Positions 47,045 through 56,005 of a DNA stretch of 64,000 bases are shown one piece after another. Below the pieces are notes generated by a model, which was not told the origin of the DNA, did not search any database, and saw only the letters and a program-made list of their open reading frames with translations. Origin of the DNA: Sphingobacterium populi (GTDB taxonomy: Bacteria > Bacteroidota > Bacteroidia > Sphingobacteriales > Sphingobacteriaceae); assembly GCF_001586775.1 (NCBI RefSeq), contig NZ_LQXS01000002.1, forward strand, positions 186,001 to 250,000, read 5' to 3'. Positions within the stretch are counted from its first letter, which is position 1; each line of letters opens with the position of its first letter. A program made the position numbers and the translations under genes.

Positions 47045-50000
47045 ATGGCAAAGCACAGCTATTACATCATCCTATTGACCTGCCTTTTTGTGTGGGCAGG
47101 CAATTCACTACACGCGAATAACACATCGGATCATCATCTAACGGTAAAAGCAGATTCCATTGAAGTGAAAGGGAAAATCACAGATTCTGTAGGCGTCGCT
47201 ATTGCGGGTGCCGTCATCACAGAAAAAGGAACCTCCAATTCCGTGACCTCCAACACTGATGGAGAATTTTCAATTAGCGCTAACCCCAATGGAGCATTGA
47301 TGGTATTGAAATCTCCCTATGCCGTCAAAGAGGTTTTTGTCAATAATCAGCGCGAACTCGATATCACGCTAACAGTTACGTTAGCCGAAGCCGAATTAGT
47401 TGCCGAGGAACGAGCTGATAGTGCCGTAGCGCAGGATACGAGTATTACCGCGATAGGCCAGAATGACCAAACCGATAGCACAACCTCCACTATAACTGCG
47501 GCTGCGACAGATACGGCGATTGCTGAAATCCAAAGAAGTGGTGTTGTGTCTGGCCCTTCCGGCCCATTAGGCGGCGTCAGCGTAAAGATTCAAGGCACAT
47601 CGACCAGCGTATCTACAGACAATGAAGGACGTTTTCAATTGTCAGCCAGCAACGAGCAGATTTTGGAATTCACTTCTCTAGGATTTCAGCCCGTCACACA
47701 GCCGGTAGGTGATCGAGCAAACATACAGATCGTGATGACGCCGGAAACCAATACCATTGAATCGGTGAAAGTAGTGGCCGTCGGCTATGGCACCATGCGC
47801 CGAGAGACACTACCAACAGCCGTATCCAGCATCGGCTCAGACGAAATCGAGAATGAAGTATTGCCAAGTATCTCTCAAGCAATTCAGGGAAAAGCAGGCG
47901 GTGTACAGGTCACTCAAAAATCTGGATCACCAGGTGGCGGGCTCAATATCCGAGTGCGCGGTACGACTTCCATCAATGCCAGTTCAGATCCGCTCTATGT
48001 AGTAGATGGAATACCGGTAAATAGTACCACCAATTTTACGGGCGGCTCTAGCTTTGATTTTGGTGGCGGTACTCAAGGAATCAATATTTTGTCTTCTATC
48101 AATCCATCTGACGTACAGTCGGTAGAGATTCTGAAAGATGCTGCTTCTTCATCCATTTATGGCTCTCGAGCAGCCAACGGAGTCGTGCTAATTACCACCA
48201 AAAAAGGTAGTGCAGGGGGAAGTGAATTCAGCTTTAATATGTATGAAGGTTTTTCTCAGGTACCGCGCGAGCGTTATTACGAAATGATGAATACGGAACA
48301 ATATCAAGATTACATGCGAGATTTTTACGGGCAGATGCAGCGGCAGGCACAAGCAATTAATCCAGATACGATCATTACCATTCCTGAACAGATTCTAAGC
48401 AATCCGAATATCAATACCAATTGGCAAGATGAAATCTTCAGAACTGCACCTACGCGCAATTACGAGATATCTTCCAGAGGCGGTGGCGAGCGTACTCAAT
48501 ACTATACTTCTGTGGGGTATATGCGTCAGGGCGGTACTTTGTTGTATTCTGATTTCAATCGCTTAAGCGGTCGGTTGAACTTGGATCATCAGCATAGTGA
48601 CAAATTGCGATTTTCGACCGCAGTAAACATTACGCGCGCGATGAACAAAAGAGTGCAGGAAGAAAACTCGCGCGAAGGAGCTACCAAAAGCGGTTTTGTA
48701 GCGCCACCAAATTTGCCTGTATTTGATGAATCCGGCCGCTACGTGTACGATGAGGTAATTACGTCTCGCGAAAATCCAGTAGCCATGTTGCAATTGCCGA
48801 CCAATGAAGCACAAACCTTCAGGATTTTGGCTAACGGGCAGGTGGATTATAACTTTATTCCTTCTTTGACGTTGATGACGCGTTTTGGCGTCGATGTCAG
48901 TTTCATCGATGAAACTTTTTTTATGCCTCCAACCGGTTTACGTGCTTTCACAGCACAACGGGGTATAGGAGCAAGACGTAATACTCGCGATCAATTATGG
49001 ATCAATGAAACTACCTTGACGTTCGATAAGCGATATGACGATCATTATATCAATGCGCTGGCAGGTTTCTCGCTACAGGAATCGCGGTTAGAATTTGTAC
49101 ATGCACAACGATCTAATTTTGTAGACAACGATGTCAATCAGATCGTCGGAGGCGGTATCATTACCGGCGCCAATGCTTTTCCAGAAGAATGGGCTATTGC
49201 ATCTGGATTTGGTCGCGTCAACTATGTTTTTCAAGATAAATATATCCTGAATGCTAATGTGCGTTGGGACGGTTCTTCACGCTTCGGCGCAGACAATCGT
49301 TGGGCGGTATTTCCGGCATTTGCTGCTGCGTGGCGCGTTTCTCAAGAAGATTTTCTGAAAGATTCTCCGACCATCAGTGATCTGAAATTGCGTGCCAGCT
49401 GGGGTAAAACCGGAAATCAGAACATCGGTAACTATGCCAGTTATACGCTCTATTCTGCCGGTAATAATTATATCGGATCGCCCGGTTTTATTCCAAATAT
49501 ATTGGGCGATAACCAATTGAAATGGGAGACAACGACGCAAACCGATATTGGTGTCGACTTCGGTTTATTCAATAATCGTATTTCTGTATTGGCAGATTAT
49601 TATTACAAACGCACCTCCGATTTATTGATCAGTGTGCCTATTCGGCATAGTTTAGGATTTATCAATCGTTTTACAAATTTTGGTGAAATTGAAAATAAAG
49701 GTTTTGAATTTGAGTTGACTTCCCGAAACCTAGTCGGAGATTTTCGTTGGACGACTTCACTTAATATGACATTTAATCGCAATAAGGTAATCTCTTTGCC
49801 AGAAGGTGTAAATGAAATGCTTGGCGGTGTAGGCGATTTGAATATTGCTAAACCTGGCCTACCGCTCGGATCGTTTTCCGGTTGGCAAACGATCGGTGTC
49901 AATCCACAGACGGGTATGATTGATTATCGTGGTGTAGATGGCGACGTCGTGCTGCCAACAGAGTACCGCGATCGTACGGTCATTGGCGATCCCAACCCCG

Positions 50001-50506
50001 ACTTTTTTGGTGGTATCACCAATAATTTCTACTACAAGAACTTTGATCTTAGCATTATGGGACAGTTTTCTTATGGCAATGATATCTTCAATTACAACTT
50101 ATTTACGGCCCTATCGGGCTTCAATAATAGTAGCAACGGTTTGGTGGATTGGGTCGATAGATGGCGCCAGCCGGGCGATATCACCGATGTGCCACGCGTA
50201 TCTCCAGGCGACCTCAATAATGCTACAATTTCAGATCGCTTTGTAGAAGATGGATCATTCTTTCGCCTGCGCAACATCACGTTGGGATATACATTTTCAG
50301 AAGGTGTGAATTCGCGCTTGCGCACGAAAGGCCTGCGCTGGTACTTCACGGTACAGAATGCCTTCGTATTTACCAAATATCGCGGTTACGATCCAGAGGT
50401 CGCATCGAGTCATGGCGGAGCCAATACCGGCTTGATCTACGGATATGATTATGGCAGCTATCCGCAGCCGCGCATTTTCACCACCGGGGTTAACTTAACA
50501 TTTTAA
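47045..50506 (+). CDS. SusC/RagA-family TonB-dependent transporter with two N-terminal regulatory-like domains
   Basis: A 1153-residue receptor. After a signal peptide (to about 'NSLHAN'), a first carboxypeptidase-regulatory-like domain covers about 40-112 ('VKGKITDSVGVAIAGAVITEKGTSNSVTSNTDGEF'). A Ser/Thr/Ala/Asp-rich linker follows, then a second such domain at about 165-235 ('RSGVVSGPSGPLGGVSVKIQGTSTSVSTDNEGRF'). The SusC linker 'SVKVVAVGYGTMRRETLPTAVSSI', the plug ('DPLYVVDGIPVNS', 'ILKDAASSSIYGSRAANGVVLITTKKG') and the barrel ending 'IFTTGVNLTF' are intact. Doubling of the N-terminal domain is unusual. No STN domain and no adjacent regulator. Pairs with the SusD gene downstream. Confidence 0.94.
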   Translation: MAKHSYYIILLTCLFVWAGNSLHANNTSDHHLTVKADSIEVKGKITDSVGVAIAGAVITEKGTSNSVTSNTDGEFSISANPNGALMVLKSPYAVKEVFVNNQRELDITLTVTLAEAELVAEERADSAVAQDTSITAIGQNDQTDSTTSTITAAATDTAIAEIQRSGVVSGPSGPLGGVSVKIQGTSTSVSTDNEGRFQLSASNEQILEFTSLGFQPVTQPVGDRANIQIVMTPETNTIESVKVVAVGYGTMRRETLPTAVSSIGSDEIENEVLPSISQAIQGKAGGVQVTQKSGSPGGGLNIRVRGTTSINASSDPLYVVDGIPVNSTTNFTGGSSFDFGGGTQGINILSSINPSDVQSVEILKDAASSSIYGSRAANGVVLITTKKGSAGGSEFSFNMYEGFSQVPRERYYEMMNTEQYQDYMRDFYGQMQRQAQAINPDTIITIPEQILSNPNINTNWQDEIFRTAPTRNYEISSRGGGERTQYYTSVGYMRQGGTLLYSDFNRLSGRLNLDHQHSDKLRFSTAVNITRAMNKRVQEENSREGATKSGFVAPPNLPVFDESGRYVYDEVITSRENPVAMLQLPTNEAQTFRILANGQVDYNFIPSLTLMTRFGVDVSFIDETFFMPPTGLRAFTAQRGIGARRNTRDQLWINETTLTFDKRYDDHYINALAGFSLQESRLEFVHAQRSNFVDNDVNQIVGGGIITGANAFPEEWAIASGFGRVNYVFQDKYILNANVRWDGSSRFGADNRWAVFPAFAAAWRVSQEDFLKDSPTISDLKLRASWGKTGNQNIGNYASYTLYSAGNNYIGSPGFIPNILGDNQLKWETTTQTDIGVDFGLFNNRISVLADYYYKRTSDLLISVPIRHSLGFINRFTNFGEIENKGFEFELTSRNLVGDFRWTTSLNMTFNRNKVISLPEGVNEMLGGVGDLNIAKPGLPLGSFSGWQTIGVNPQTGMIDYRGVDGDVVLPTEYRDRTVIGDPNPDFFGGITNNFYYKNFDLSIMGQFSYGNDIFNYNLFTALSGFNNSSNGLVDWVDRWRQPGDITDVPRVSPGDLNNATISDRFVEDGSFFRLRNITLGYTFSEGVNSRLRTKGLRWYFTVQNAFVFTKYRGYDPEVASSHGGANTGLIYGYDYGSYPQPRIFTTGVNLTF

Positions 50507-50529
50507 ATCACGCATTAGCTTTGAACAAT

Positions 50530-51957
50530 ATGAAAACTAAAAATACAGCCGTTTTATTCTTCGCCCTTTTCGTGACCATTTTTACGACATCCTGCAACGA
50601 TTTTTTAGATCGAATGCCCGTAGCACAGCGTTCTCCCGAAAGTATCTTTACCTCAGAAGAAAGCGCTAATGCAGCGGTCAATGGTATGTATCGCTCTATG
50701 ATGAATAGCTTCTCTTATGGTCAAGCTATACTCATGATTCCAGAGTTCTCGGCCAATCATCTGGCACATGTGAGTAGCTTTCCCGAGTTCGAAAATTTTG
50801 CTACGCATGGTATCATCAATCCCGATGGTGGAACCTCACAGCCACTACCACCCTCCAATATCTGGTTAGCGAATATGTGGCAGGTAAGTTATCAAACGAT
50901 TAATGCAGCAAACGGCATTATTATGATGGTACCTCAAATGGATGCTGCGGTGATAAGCGATGAGCGAAAAGGTCAGTTGGAGGGCGAAGCCAGGTTCATA
51001 CGAGCTTTACACTATTTTTTCTTGGCGCGCGCATTTGGCAATGTTCCGTTGGAGCTTACGCCTTCTGGCGAGCAGACCGACGAGTACGCTCCGCAAGCCA
51101 ATACGGAGCAATTATATACTCAAATCATCGAAGACCTAACACGAGCTGTCGAGATATTGCCGCTTTCTGCCGGATCGGGTTTAGCTCAAAAGGGTAGAGC
51201 GAATCGTTGGGCAGCAAAGGCATTACTAGCCAAAGTATACTTATATCATGCCACGAAGTTTAGCAATGATTATAGCGAGGCGGTACGATTATCGGAAGAT
51301 GTAATTCAAAATGGTGGTTTCAATCTGGTGGATAATTATATCAATATCTGGCAAACAGAAAATACCACAGAATCTATTTTCGAACTGCAATTTGACGAGC
51401 AAGCTACCAATCCTTGGGCCAACGAAATTGGAGACAACGACGGTAACCGTACTTTTGCCAGAGGCAATGTGGTCGCCAATTTGTACGATTCATTGGACAT
51501 TAGAAAAGCGGCAACGGTACGATTGGGTACGCGTGCAGATCTTACAGATCGTTGGTACATCGCCAAATATCCGAACATAGTGCCGGCTACGCAGAATTTT
51601 CCCTTAATTCGTTTGGCAGAAGTATATCTTATTCACGCAGAGGCACGAGCGCGTGTCGACAATGCCGTGAGCAATGCTTCTTATCAGTCCTTAGCAGCAG
51701 TACAAGCGCGCGCGGGCGTATTGCAGCCAATCGGCAGCTATACGAGCCTCGACGAGTACATTGTCGCTATTCAGGAAGAGAAAGAAAAAGAATTAATGTT
51801 TGAAGGCGAAACGTGGTTCGACTACTGTCGTACCGGATTGGCGTTATCGAAATATAGTACGTTGACCAACGAGCAATATTTTATTTATCCAATACCAGCC
51901 GCACAGTTCCAAGTAGATCCTACCTTGGTTCAAAATCCGGGCTATAATCCATCATAA
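50530..51957 (+). CDS. SusD/RagB-family surface lipoprotein
   Basis: A 475-residue lipoprotein from ATG 50530 (a TTG three codons earlier is in frame but unlikely). Lipobox 'IFTTSC' then 'NDFLDRMPVAQRSPESIFTSEESANAAVNGMYRSM'. SusD features: 'EGEARFIRALHYFFLARAFGNVPLEL', 'PLIRLAEVYLIHAEARARV', 'EEKEKELMFEGETWFDYCRTGLALSKY' and 'YFIYPIPAAQFQVDPTLVQNPGYNPS'. It lies 23 bases after the SusC gene; a hairpin follows. Confidence 0.95.
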   Translation: MKTKNTAVLFFALFVTIFTTSCNDFLDRMPVAQRSPESIFTSEESANAAVNGMYRSMMNSFSYGQAILMIPEFSANHLAHVSSFPEFENFATHGIINPDGGTSQPLPPSNIWLANMWQVSYQTINAANGIIMMVPQMDAAVISDERKGQLEGEARFIRALHYFFLARAFGNVPLELTPSGEQTDEYAPQANTEQLYTQIIEDLTRAVEILPLSAGSGLAQKGRANRWAAKALLAKVYLYHATKFSNDYSEAVRLSEDVIQNGGFNLVDNYINIWQTENTTESIFELQFDEQATNPWANEIGDNDGNRTFARGNVVANLYDSLDIRKAATVRLGTRADLTDRWYIAKYPNIVPATQNFPLIRLAEVYLIHAEARARVDNAVSNASYQSLAAVQARAGVLQPIGSYTSLDEYIVAIQEEKEKELMFEGETWFDYCRTGLALSKYSTLTNEQYFIYPIPAAQFQVDPTLVQNPGYNPS

Positions 51958-51975
51958 TCTTCCTTAACTATTGCA

Positions 51976-52017
51976 AATATCAAAGCCACCAATCGGTAGA
52001 TTGGTGGCTTTGATATT
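51976..52017. terminator. Hairpin between SusD and the acidic small gene
   Basis: A perfect 17-bp stem AATATCAAAGCCACCAA / TTGGTGGCTTTGATATT with an 8-base loop. No long T run follows in either direction, but its position between converging genes fits a terminator for both. Confidence 0.75.
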
Positions 52018-52044
52018 GGTGCCGTTGTATAAAAACGGGCATTA

Positions 52045-52350
52045 TTAAAACGATTCGTCTCGCGTATTAGAATCATTAAAAGCCGCTGTAAACTCATCTT
52101 TTTGCTGATCTTCCATCCCTTCGTCAAACGACAAAGACATATCGTAGTCACTTAAGCTATCCGATTCTCGAAGGGATTGGCCGATCTGTTGCAAATGTTT
52201 TGCTAATGCGTCGCTGATGGAAGTTGCTCCCGATTGGCTTCCCTCTAGCACTGATTTTCCCGACTCTTGACCATCTTCTATACTCCAAGAAAGGTGCTGG
52301 TAGTCAGATTGGTAAAATGAAGCGACATCGATGTTGATCTGTTTTTTCAT
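52045..52350 (-). CDS. Small acidic protein of unknown function
   Basis: A 101-residue soluble protein that I do not recognise. It begins 'MKKQINIDVASFYQSDYQHLSWSIEDGQESGKS' and is rich in Asp, Glu, Ser and Gln, with no signal peptide or membrane helix. The middle 'ISDALAKHLQQIGQSLRESD' is probably a helix. It has a plausible start with its own upstream region, lies in a gap otherwise without genes, and ends just before a shared terminator, all of which favour a real gene. Confidence 0.6.
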   Translation of the reverse strand: MKKQINIDVASFYQSDYQHLSWSIEDGQESGKSVLEGSQSGATSISDALAKHLQQIGQSLRESDSLSDYDMSLSFDEGMEDQQKDEFTAAFNDSNTRDESF

Positions 52351-52516
52351 AGTATCTCTGTTTATTCTTTACAACGGCATTAGAACAAATATGTTTGCTC
52401 GAAGCTAGGCGATAGCCTTTAGCCAAGCAAAATGTAAACTCAATATCAGTTTTGTATGAAGCTTGAAAATGTATACACAATTTTTCGCTAGAATCGCTAT
52501 TTTTGCACCGAAAATT

Positions 52517-53800
52517 ATGAATAAGACGATATTCTCGCGCTTATGGCGGATGCTATCTCACCTGGGAGTTAACCATCAAATGGCTTACATGGAAGTAAAA
52601 CGTGTGCATATGGTAAATCTAATTGCCATCATATGTATTCCGGCAATGTTTGTATTTGCGCTTGTTAACTTATATGAAGGTCGCTATCTCTTGTCGCTCA
52701 TAAATTTTTCCAATGGCATTTCCTGTGTTTTCATCCTATTTTTACAGTATTATAAGAAGCATGAGTTTGCTAAATTCATCCTATTAGGAGTCAATTTCTT
52801 CTTCTTTTATTTTGGAGCCTTGTTCTATGGTAATGCCGGTGAAAATTTTCTGCTGTGCATCATGATCGTTTGCATGTTGCTTTACGATAATCGAACAATA
52901 CAATGGTTTATGGGCGGATTGGTTATCGCTGGGATTGTATCTATAAAGCTTTTTCCGCCAGAACTTTTACTGACGGATCACGTGCCCAAAAGCCGAATTC
53001 TAATCAATACCATTGGGTCACTTTTCTTTATTGTGGTAGCTGTGCATTTCTTCAAAAATATTATTTATAATAATGTGATGCAGATTGAAGAGCAACGGCA
53101 AAGGTTACAGATTTTAAACCAAGACAAAGAAAGGATCATGTCCATCGTTGCTCATGATGTTCGAAGTCCATTTTCCATGCTAGAAGATATGGTCTTTCTG
53201 CTACACCAACAAGTGATTAATGGCTCGGTATCGGAAGAATATATCTTGCAATTACAAAAACAAATTGCAAAGCAAAAAGAAGTATTAGACGATATATTGA
53301 GCTGGAGCAGTAGGAGTATGCGCGGGCAGCAAAAGCTGAATGCTACGACTCAGGTTGCTGAAGTGGTAGATAATTTAATCCCGCTCATTCAAGCCTCGAG
53401 CGACTCTAAAAGGATAAAAATAATCGCAGATGTCGATCGATATTTCCCGTTGTATGTCGATCCGGACCATCTGATGATTATTTTGCGAAATGTACTTAGC
53501 AATGCCATTAAATTTAGTAACTCTAATGATTTTGTGAAAATATCGGTATCGAAAGATATGGGCTATGGATTTATTCATATACAAGATAACGGCATTGGCA
53601 TGGAAAAGGATCAAGCTGAATACTTGTTTCACACAATACAAGAACGATCCCTCGGGACAGACAATGAGCCAGGCGCTGGATTGGGACTACTTCTTTGTCA
53701 CGAATTAATCAAGCATAATAACGGCATCGTGAAAGTAGAAAGTGTGCCGGGATACGGAAGTCGATTTACAGTTGGTTTTCCCATGCAGATAGATACTTAG
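52517..53800 (+). CDS. Membrane sensor histidine kinase
   Basis: About 427 residues from ATG 52517; an earlier in-frame ATG (52469) would add 16 residues. Six membrane helices lie in the N-terminal half ('LIAIICIPAMFVFALVNLY' to 'INTIGSLFFIVVAVHFF') with no periplasmic sensor domain, so the signal may be read within the membrane. The kinase core has H-box 'IMSIVAHDVRSPFSML', N-box 'ILRNVLSNAIKFS', G1 'IQDNGIGM' and G2 'GAGLGLLLCHEL'. No response regulator adjoins it; the partner lies elsewhere. The nearest regulator is the REC-AraC protein at 60945-61736. Confidence 0.88.
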   Translation: MNKTIFSRLWRMLSHLGVNHQMAYMEVKRVHMVNLIAIICIPAMFVFALVNLYEGRYLLSLINFSNGISCVFILFLQYYKKHEFAKFILLGVNFFFFYFGALFYGNAGENFLLCIMIVCMLLYDNRTIQWFMGGLVIAGIVSIKLFPPELLLTDHVPKSRILINTIGSLFFIVVAVHFFKNIIYNNVMQIEEQRQRLQILNQDKERIMSIVAHDVRSPFSMLEDMVFLLHQQVINGSVSEEYILQLQKQIAKQKEVLDDILSWSSRSMRGQQKLNATTQVAEVVDNLIPLIQASSDSKRIKIIADVDRYFPLYVDPDHLMIILRNVLSNAIKFSNSNDFVKISVSKDMGYGFIHIQDNGIGMEKDQAEYLFHTIQERSLGTDNEPGAGLGLLLCHELIKHNNGIVKVESVPGYGSRFTVGFPMQIDT

Positions 53801-53813
53801 TGTTTCTATAGTA

Positions 53814-53821
53814 TACGTTTG
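53814..53821 (+). promoter_or_regulatory. Possible -7 box before the NlpE-like gene
   Basis: TACGTTTG matches the Bacteroidota -7 consensus TAnnTTTG. No good -33 element was found at the usual distance, so the call is weak. Confidence 0.25.
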
Positions 53822-53927
53822 CGTAGTTTTTTAGAAAATTATGCGTTATCTCATCTCGACTTGCGATGAATTCTTTCATCAGCTTATGGCAAGGAATTTG
53901 TAAATGGTAGAGCTAAAACGAATCGTT

Positions 53928-54395
53928 ATGAGATACATTTTTATTTATTTGCTAGGTATAGCCCTCGTGACAGGATGCGGGCAATCCAAAACAGAAAACG
54001 CAGATGATCCAGCTGAGAGTGCAGCATCTACAGCAGAAGATGGTTCCGCACCGATGGCCGAAACCGTAGGTGATTGGCCAGGTACTTATGAAGGCGTAGT
54101 ACCTTGTGCGGATTGTCCGGGTATCAAAACCACAGTGGTGCTAAACAACAATGACACGTTTCGAATCACACAAGACTATGAAGATCGTGATCAGAAAGTC
54201 GATGATAATGGAAGAATCATGTGGCATGATGGTGGTAAAGTGGCTCATCTAAAAGGAACAGAGGTGAATCTAAAATTTAAGATCGGTAAAAACGACATCA
54301 AACAGCTTGATGAAGATGAGCAAGAAATCACTTCCGAGCTTGCACCGCACTATGTCTTAAACAAGATCAAAGAAGTAGAACTACCAATCGAGTAG
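53928..54395 (+). CDS. NlpE-like lipoprotein
   Basis: A 155-residue lipoprotein from ATG 53928 (ATG 53904 is in frame but spoils the signal peptide). Lipobox 'LGIALVTGC'. A short Ala/Glu/Ser-rich spacer is followed by 'WPGTYEGVVPCADCPGIKTTVVLNNNDTFRITQDYEDR', the NlpE N-terminal domain with its CxxC motif. The domain is a small barrel linked in enterobacteria to copper and envelope-stress sensing. In Bacteroidota the precise function is open. It is monocistronic, with a strong terminator. Confidence 0.88.
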   Translation: MRYIFIYLLGIALVTGCGQSKTENADDPAESAASTAEDGSAPMAETVGDWPGTYEGVVPCADCPGIKTTVVLNNNDTFRITQDYEDRDQKVDDNGRIMWHDGGKVAHLKGTEVNLKFKIGKNDIKQLDEDEQEITSELAPHYVLNKIKEVELPIE

Positions 54396-54430
54396 ATCGT
54401 ACACTTCCTTCTGGTTAGTATAATAATTTT

Positions 54431-54460
54431 AAAAGGGGCGCATCTGAATGCGCCCCTTTT
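54431..54460. terminator. Bidirectional terminator
   Basis: A perfect 13-bp stem AAAAGGGGCGCAT / ATGCGCCCCTTTT with a 4-base loop, between the NlpE-like gene and the convergent small gene. Confidence 0.9.
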
Positions 54461-54469
54461 ATATACGGA

Positions 54470-54757
54470 CTACTTTGGAATCGCACAAACGCGATACATA
54501 CTCGATCCGATGGTTTCGCAATAAGCACTGTTATCCTCAATGTGTTGATAGCGCTCCAAAAACTTTTCGTGTCCATCGGCATCCCCGATGGATAAAAGTG
54601 CGGGATCCGATATATCGGCCGTATTATTATCCAAGAAAATCGAATAATCATCCGTATCTTCTACCATGTGGAATCCTTTTTCTTCCTCGATACTATTTCC
54701 AGCTACGTGCTTTTTATAGTAGGCTTTTCCTTTTTCCAGTGCTTCTTCTTGTGTCAT
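54470..54757 (-). CDS. Small soluble protein of unknown function
   Basis: A 95-residue protein, not recognised. It starts 'MTQEEALEKGKAYYKKHVAGNSIEEEKGFHMVEDTDDYSIFLDN', predicted mixed helix and strand, with two Cys near the end ('AYCETIGSSMYRVCAIPK'). No signal or membrane segment. It ends next to a bidirectional terminator, which supports it being a real gene. Confidence 0.6.
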   Translation of the reverse strand: MTQEEALEKGKAYYKKHVAGNSIEEEKGFHMVEDTDDYSIFLDNNTADISDPALLSIGDADGHEKFLERYQHIEDNSAYCETIGSSMYRVCAIPK

Positions 54758-54877
54758 GTCTTCTAGGTTTAATGTATGCTATTGGATAAACAACTATTCG
54801 CAGTATTTGATTTTTATGAATGGTATTCCAACAAATTTTTGTCCCAATTGTTATCCTATCAAACAATCAAAATAGAT

Positions 54878-55384
54878 ATGAGTACAGAAAATCTTCACAA
54901 CCAAGAAGCTATAGATAAACTGAAAGAATTAGTGGACAAAATCGATATTGGAATGCTGGGCAGCTACCCAACAGCAAGTACTTTTGTGCACGCTGTGCCA
55001 ATGAGCCGCCAAGAAGTAGACGATTCTGGGAGCATCTGGTTCCTATTTTCAGCAGAAAGTGACACGCATATACACCTAGAGGCTAATGATAAAGTTAGTC
55101 TGTTGTATTCTGACGTAAGCAACTATAGCTTTCTGAGCATCAACGGTCATGCTGAAATATCGAGAGATCAAGACCGTATTGATAAATACTGGAATAAAAT
55201 GATCGAAGGATGGTTTGAAAAAGGAAAAGAGGATCCGAATATTCGCGTATTGCGCGTAGTGCCAGATGAGGCTCACTACTGGGATACCAAATCCAATAAG
55301 TTGGTCACCTTCTTTAAAGTCGCTGCCAGCGCAGTTACAGGTGCCAAAAAAGACGTCGGGCGTCAAGGTGATCTTAATGTCTAA
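54878..55384 (+). CDS. Pyridoxamine 5'-phosphate oxidase-fold general stress protein
   Basis: About 168 residues from ATG 54878 (an in-frame ATG at 54776 would add an implausible leader overlapping the neighbour's promoter). 'IDIGMLGSY...TFVHAVPMSRQEVDDSGSIWFLFSAESDTHIHLEANDKVSLLYSD' and 'FLSINGHAEISRDQDRIDKYWN' follow the split-barrel flavin-binding pattern of the general stress protein 26 family. It probably binds FMN or F420-like cofactors; its substrate is unknown. It lies just before the glutathione peroxidase gene, suggesting an oxidative stress role. Confidence 0.87.
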   Translation: MSTENLHNQEAIDKLKELVDKIDIGMLGSYPTASTFVHAVPMSRQEVDDSGSIWFLFSAESDTHIHLEANDKVSLLYSDVSNYSFLSINGHAEISRDQDRIDKYWNKMIEGWFEKGKEDPNIRVLRVVPDEAHYWDTKSNKLVTFFKVAASAVTGAKKDVGRQGDLNV

Positions 55385-55416
55385 AATCCTTTAGCGACAT
55401 TTTACGTAACAACTAT

Positions 55417-55455
55417 AAAAGCCAGATTTTGTCTGTATGACATATCTGGCTTTTT
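55417..55455 (+). terminator. Terminator between the stress protein and glutathione peroxidase
   Basis: An 11-bp stem AAAAGCCAGAT / ATCTGGCTTTT with a 16-base loop, followed by T. An ATG inside the loop (55437) is in frame with the peroxidase but is not the real start. Confidence 0.75.
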
Positions 55456-55472
55456 GTGCTAATTTAGAAATT

Positions 55473-55955
55473 ATGACTACATTTTATAATTTGAGTGCAG
55501 CAAAACCCGCTGGGGATCCATTGCTAATGGAAAGCTTAAAGGGTAAAGTGGTTCTTATTGTGAATACAGCAACCAAATGTGGACTTGCACCACAGTTTGA
55601 AGGCTTAGAAAGGTTACATCAACTATATGCCAAAAAAGGATTGGTGGTATTAGGTTTTCCTTGCGATCAATTTGCAAATCAAGAACCTGAAACTAATGAA
55701 AGTATGGCGCATACCTGTCAGAAAAATCACGGTGTCACCTTCCAGTTAATGGCAAAATCAGATGTGAATGGACCAAATACACATCCCGTTTTTGCCTTTC
55801 TTAAAGAACAACTGCCCGGAACTTTTGGTAAGCGCATAAAGTGGAACTTTACCAAATTTTTGATCGATAAAGATGGCGTGCCTATTAAGCGATTCTCACC
55901 ATTAGCCAAGCCAGATGCGATAGAACGGCACATAGTAAAACTATTGGGAATATAA
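55473..55955 (+). CDS. Glutathione peroxidase-family thiol peroxidase
   Basis: About 160 residues from ATG 55473. Peroxidatic Cys36 in 'VNTATKCGLAPQFEGLE'; 'GFPCDQFANQEPETNESM' with the second conserved Cys-containing motif; and the catalytic Trp-Asn in 'KWNFTKFLIDKDG'. The enzyme uses Cys, not Sec, and in bacteria such enzymes are usually reduced by thioredoxin. It removes hydrogen peroxide and lipid hydroperoxides. No export signal, so cytoplasmic. Confidence 0.93.
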   Translation: MTTFYNLSAAKPAGDPLLMESLKGKVVLIVNTATKCGLAPQFEGLERLHQLYAKKGLVVLGFPCDQFANQEPETNESMAHTCQKNHGVTFQLMAKSDVNGPNTHPVFAFLKEQLPGTFGKRIKWNFTKFLIDKDGVPIKRFSPLAKPDAIERHIVKLLGI

Positions 55956-56005
55956 TTTGCCAATTGGTTAAAAAAATAGTTAAATTGGTGTTTAATTATT
56001 TTTAA

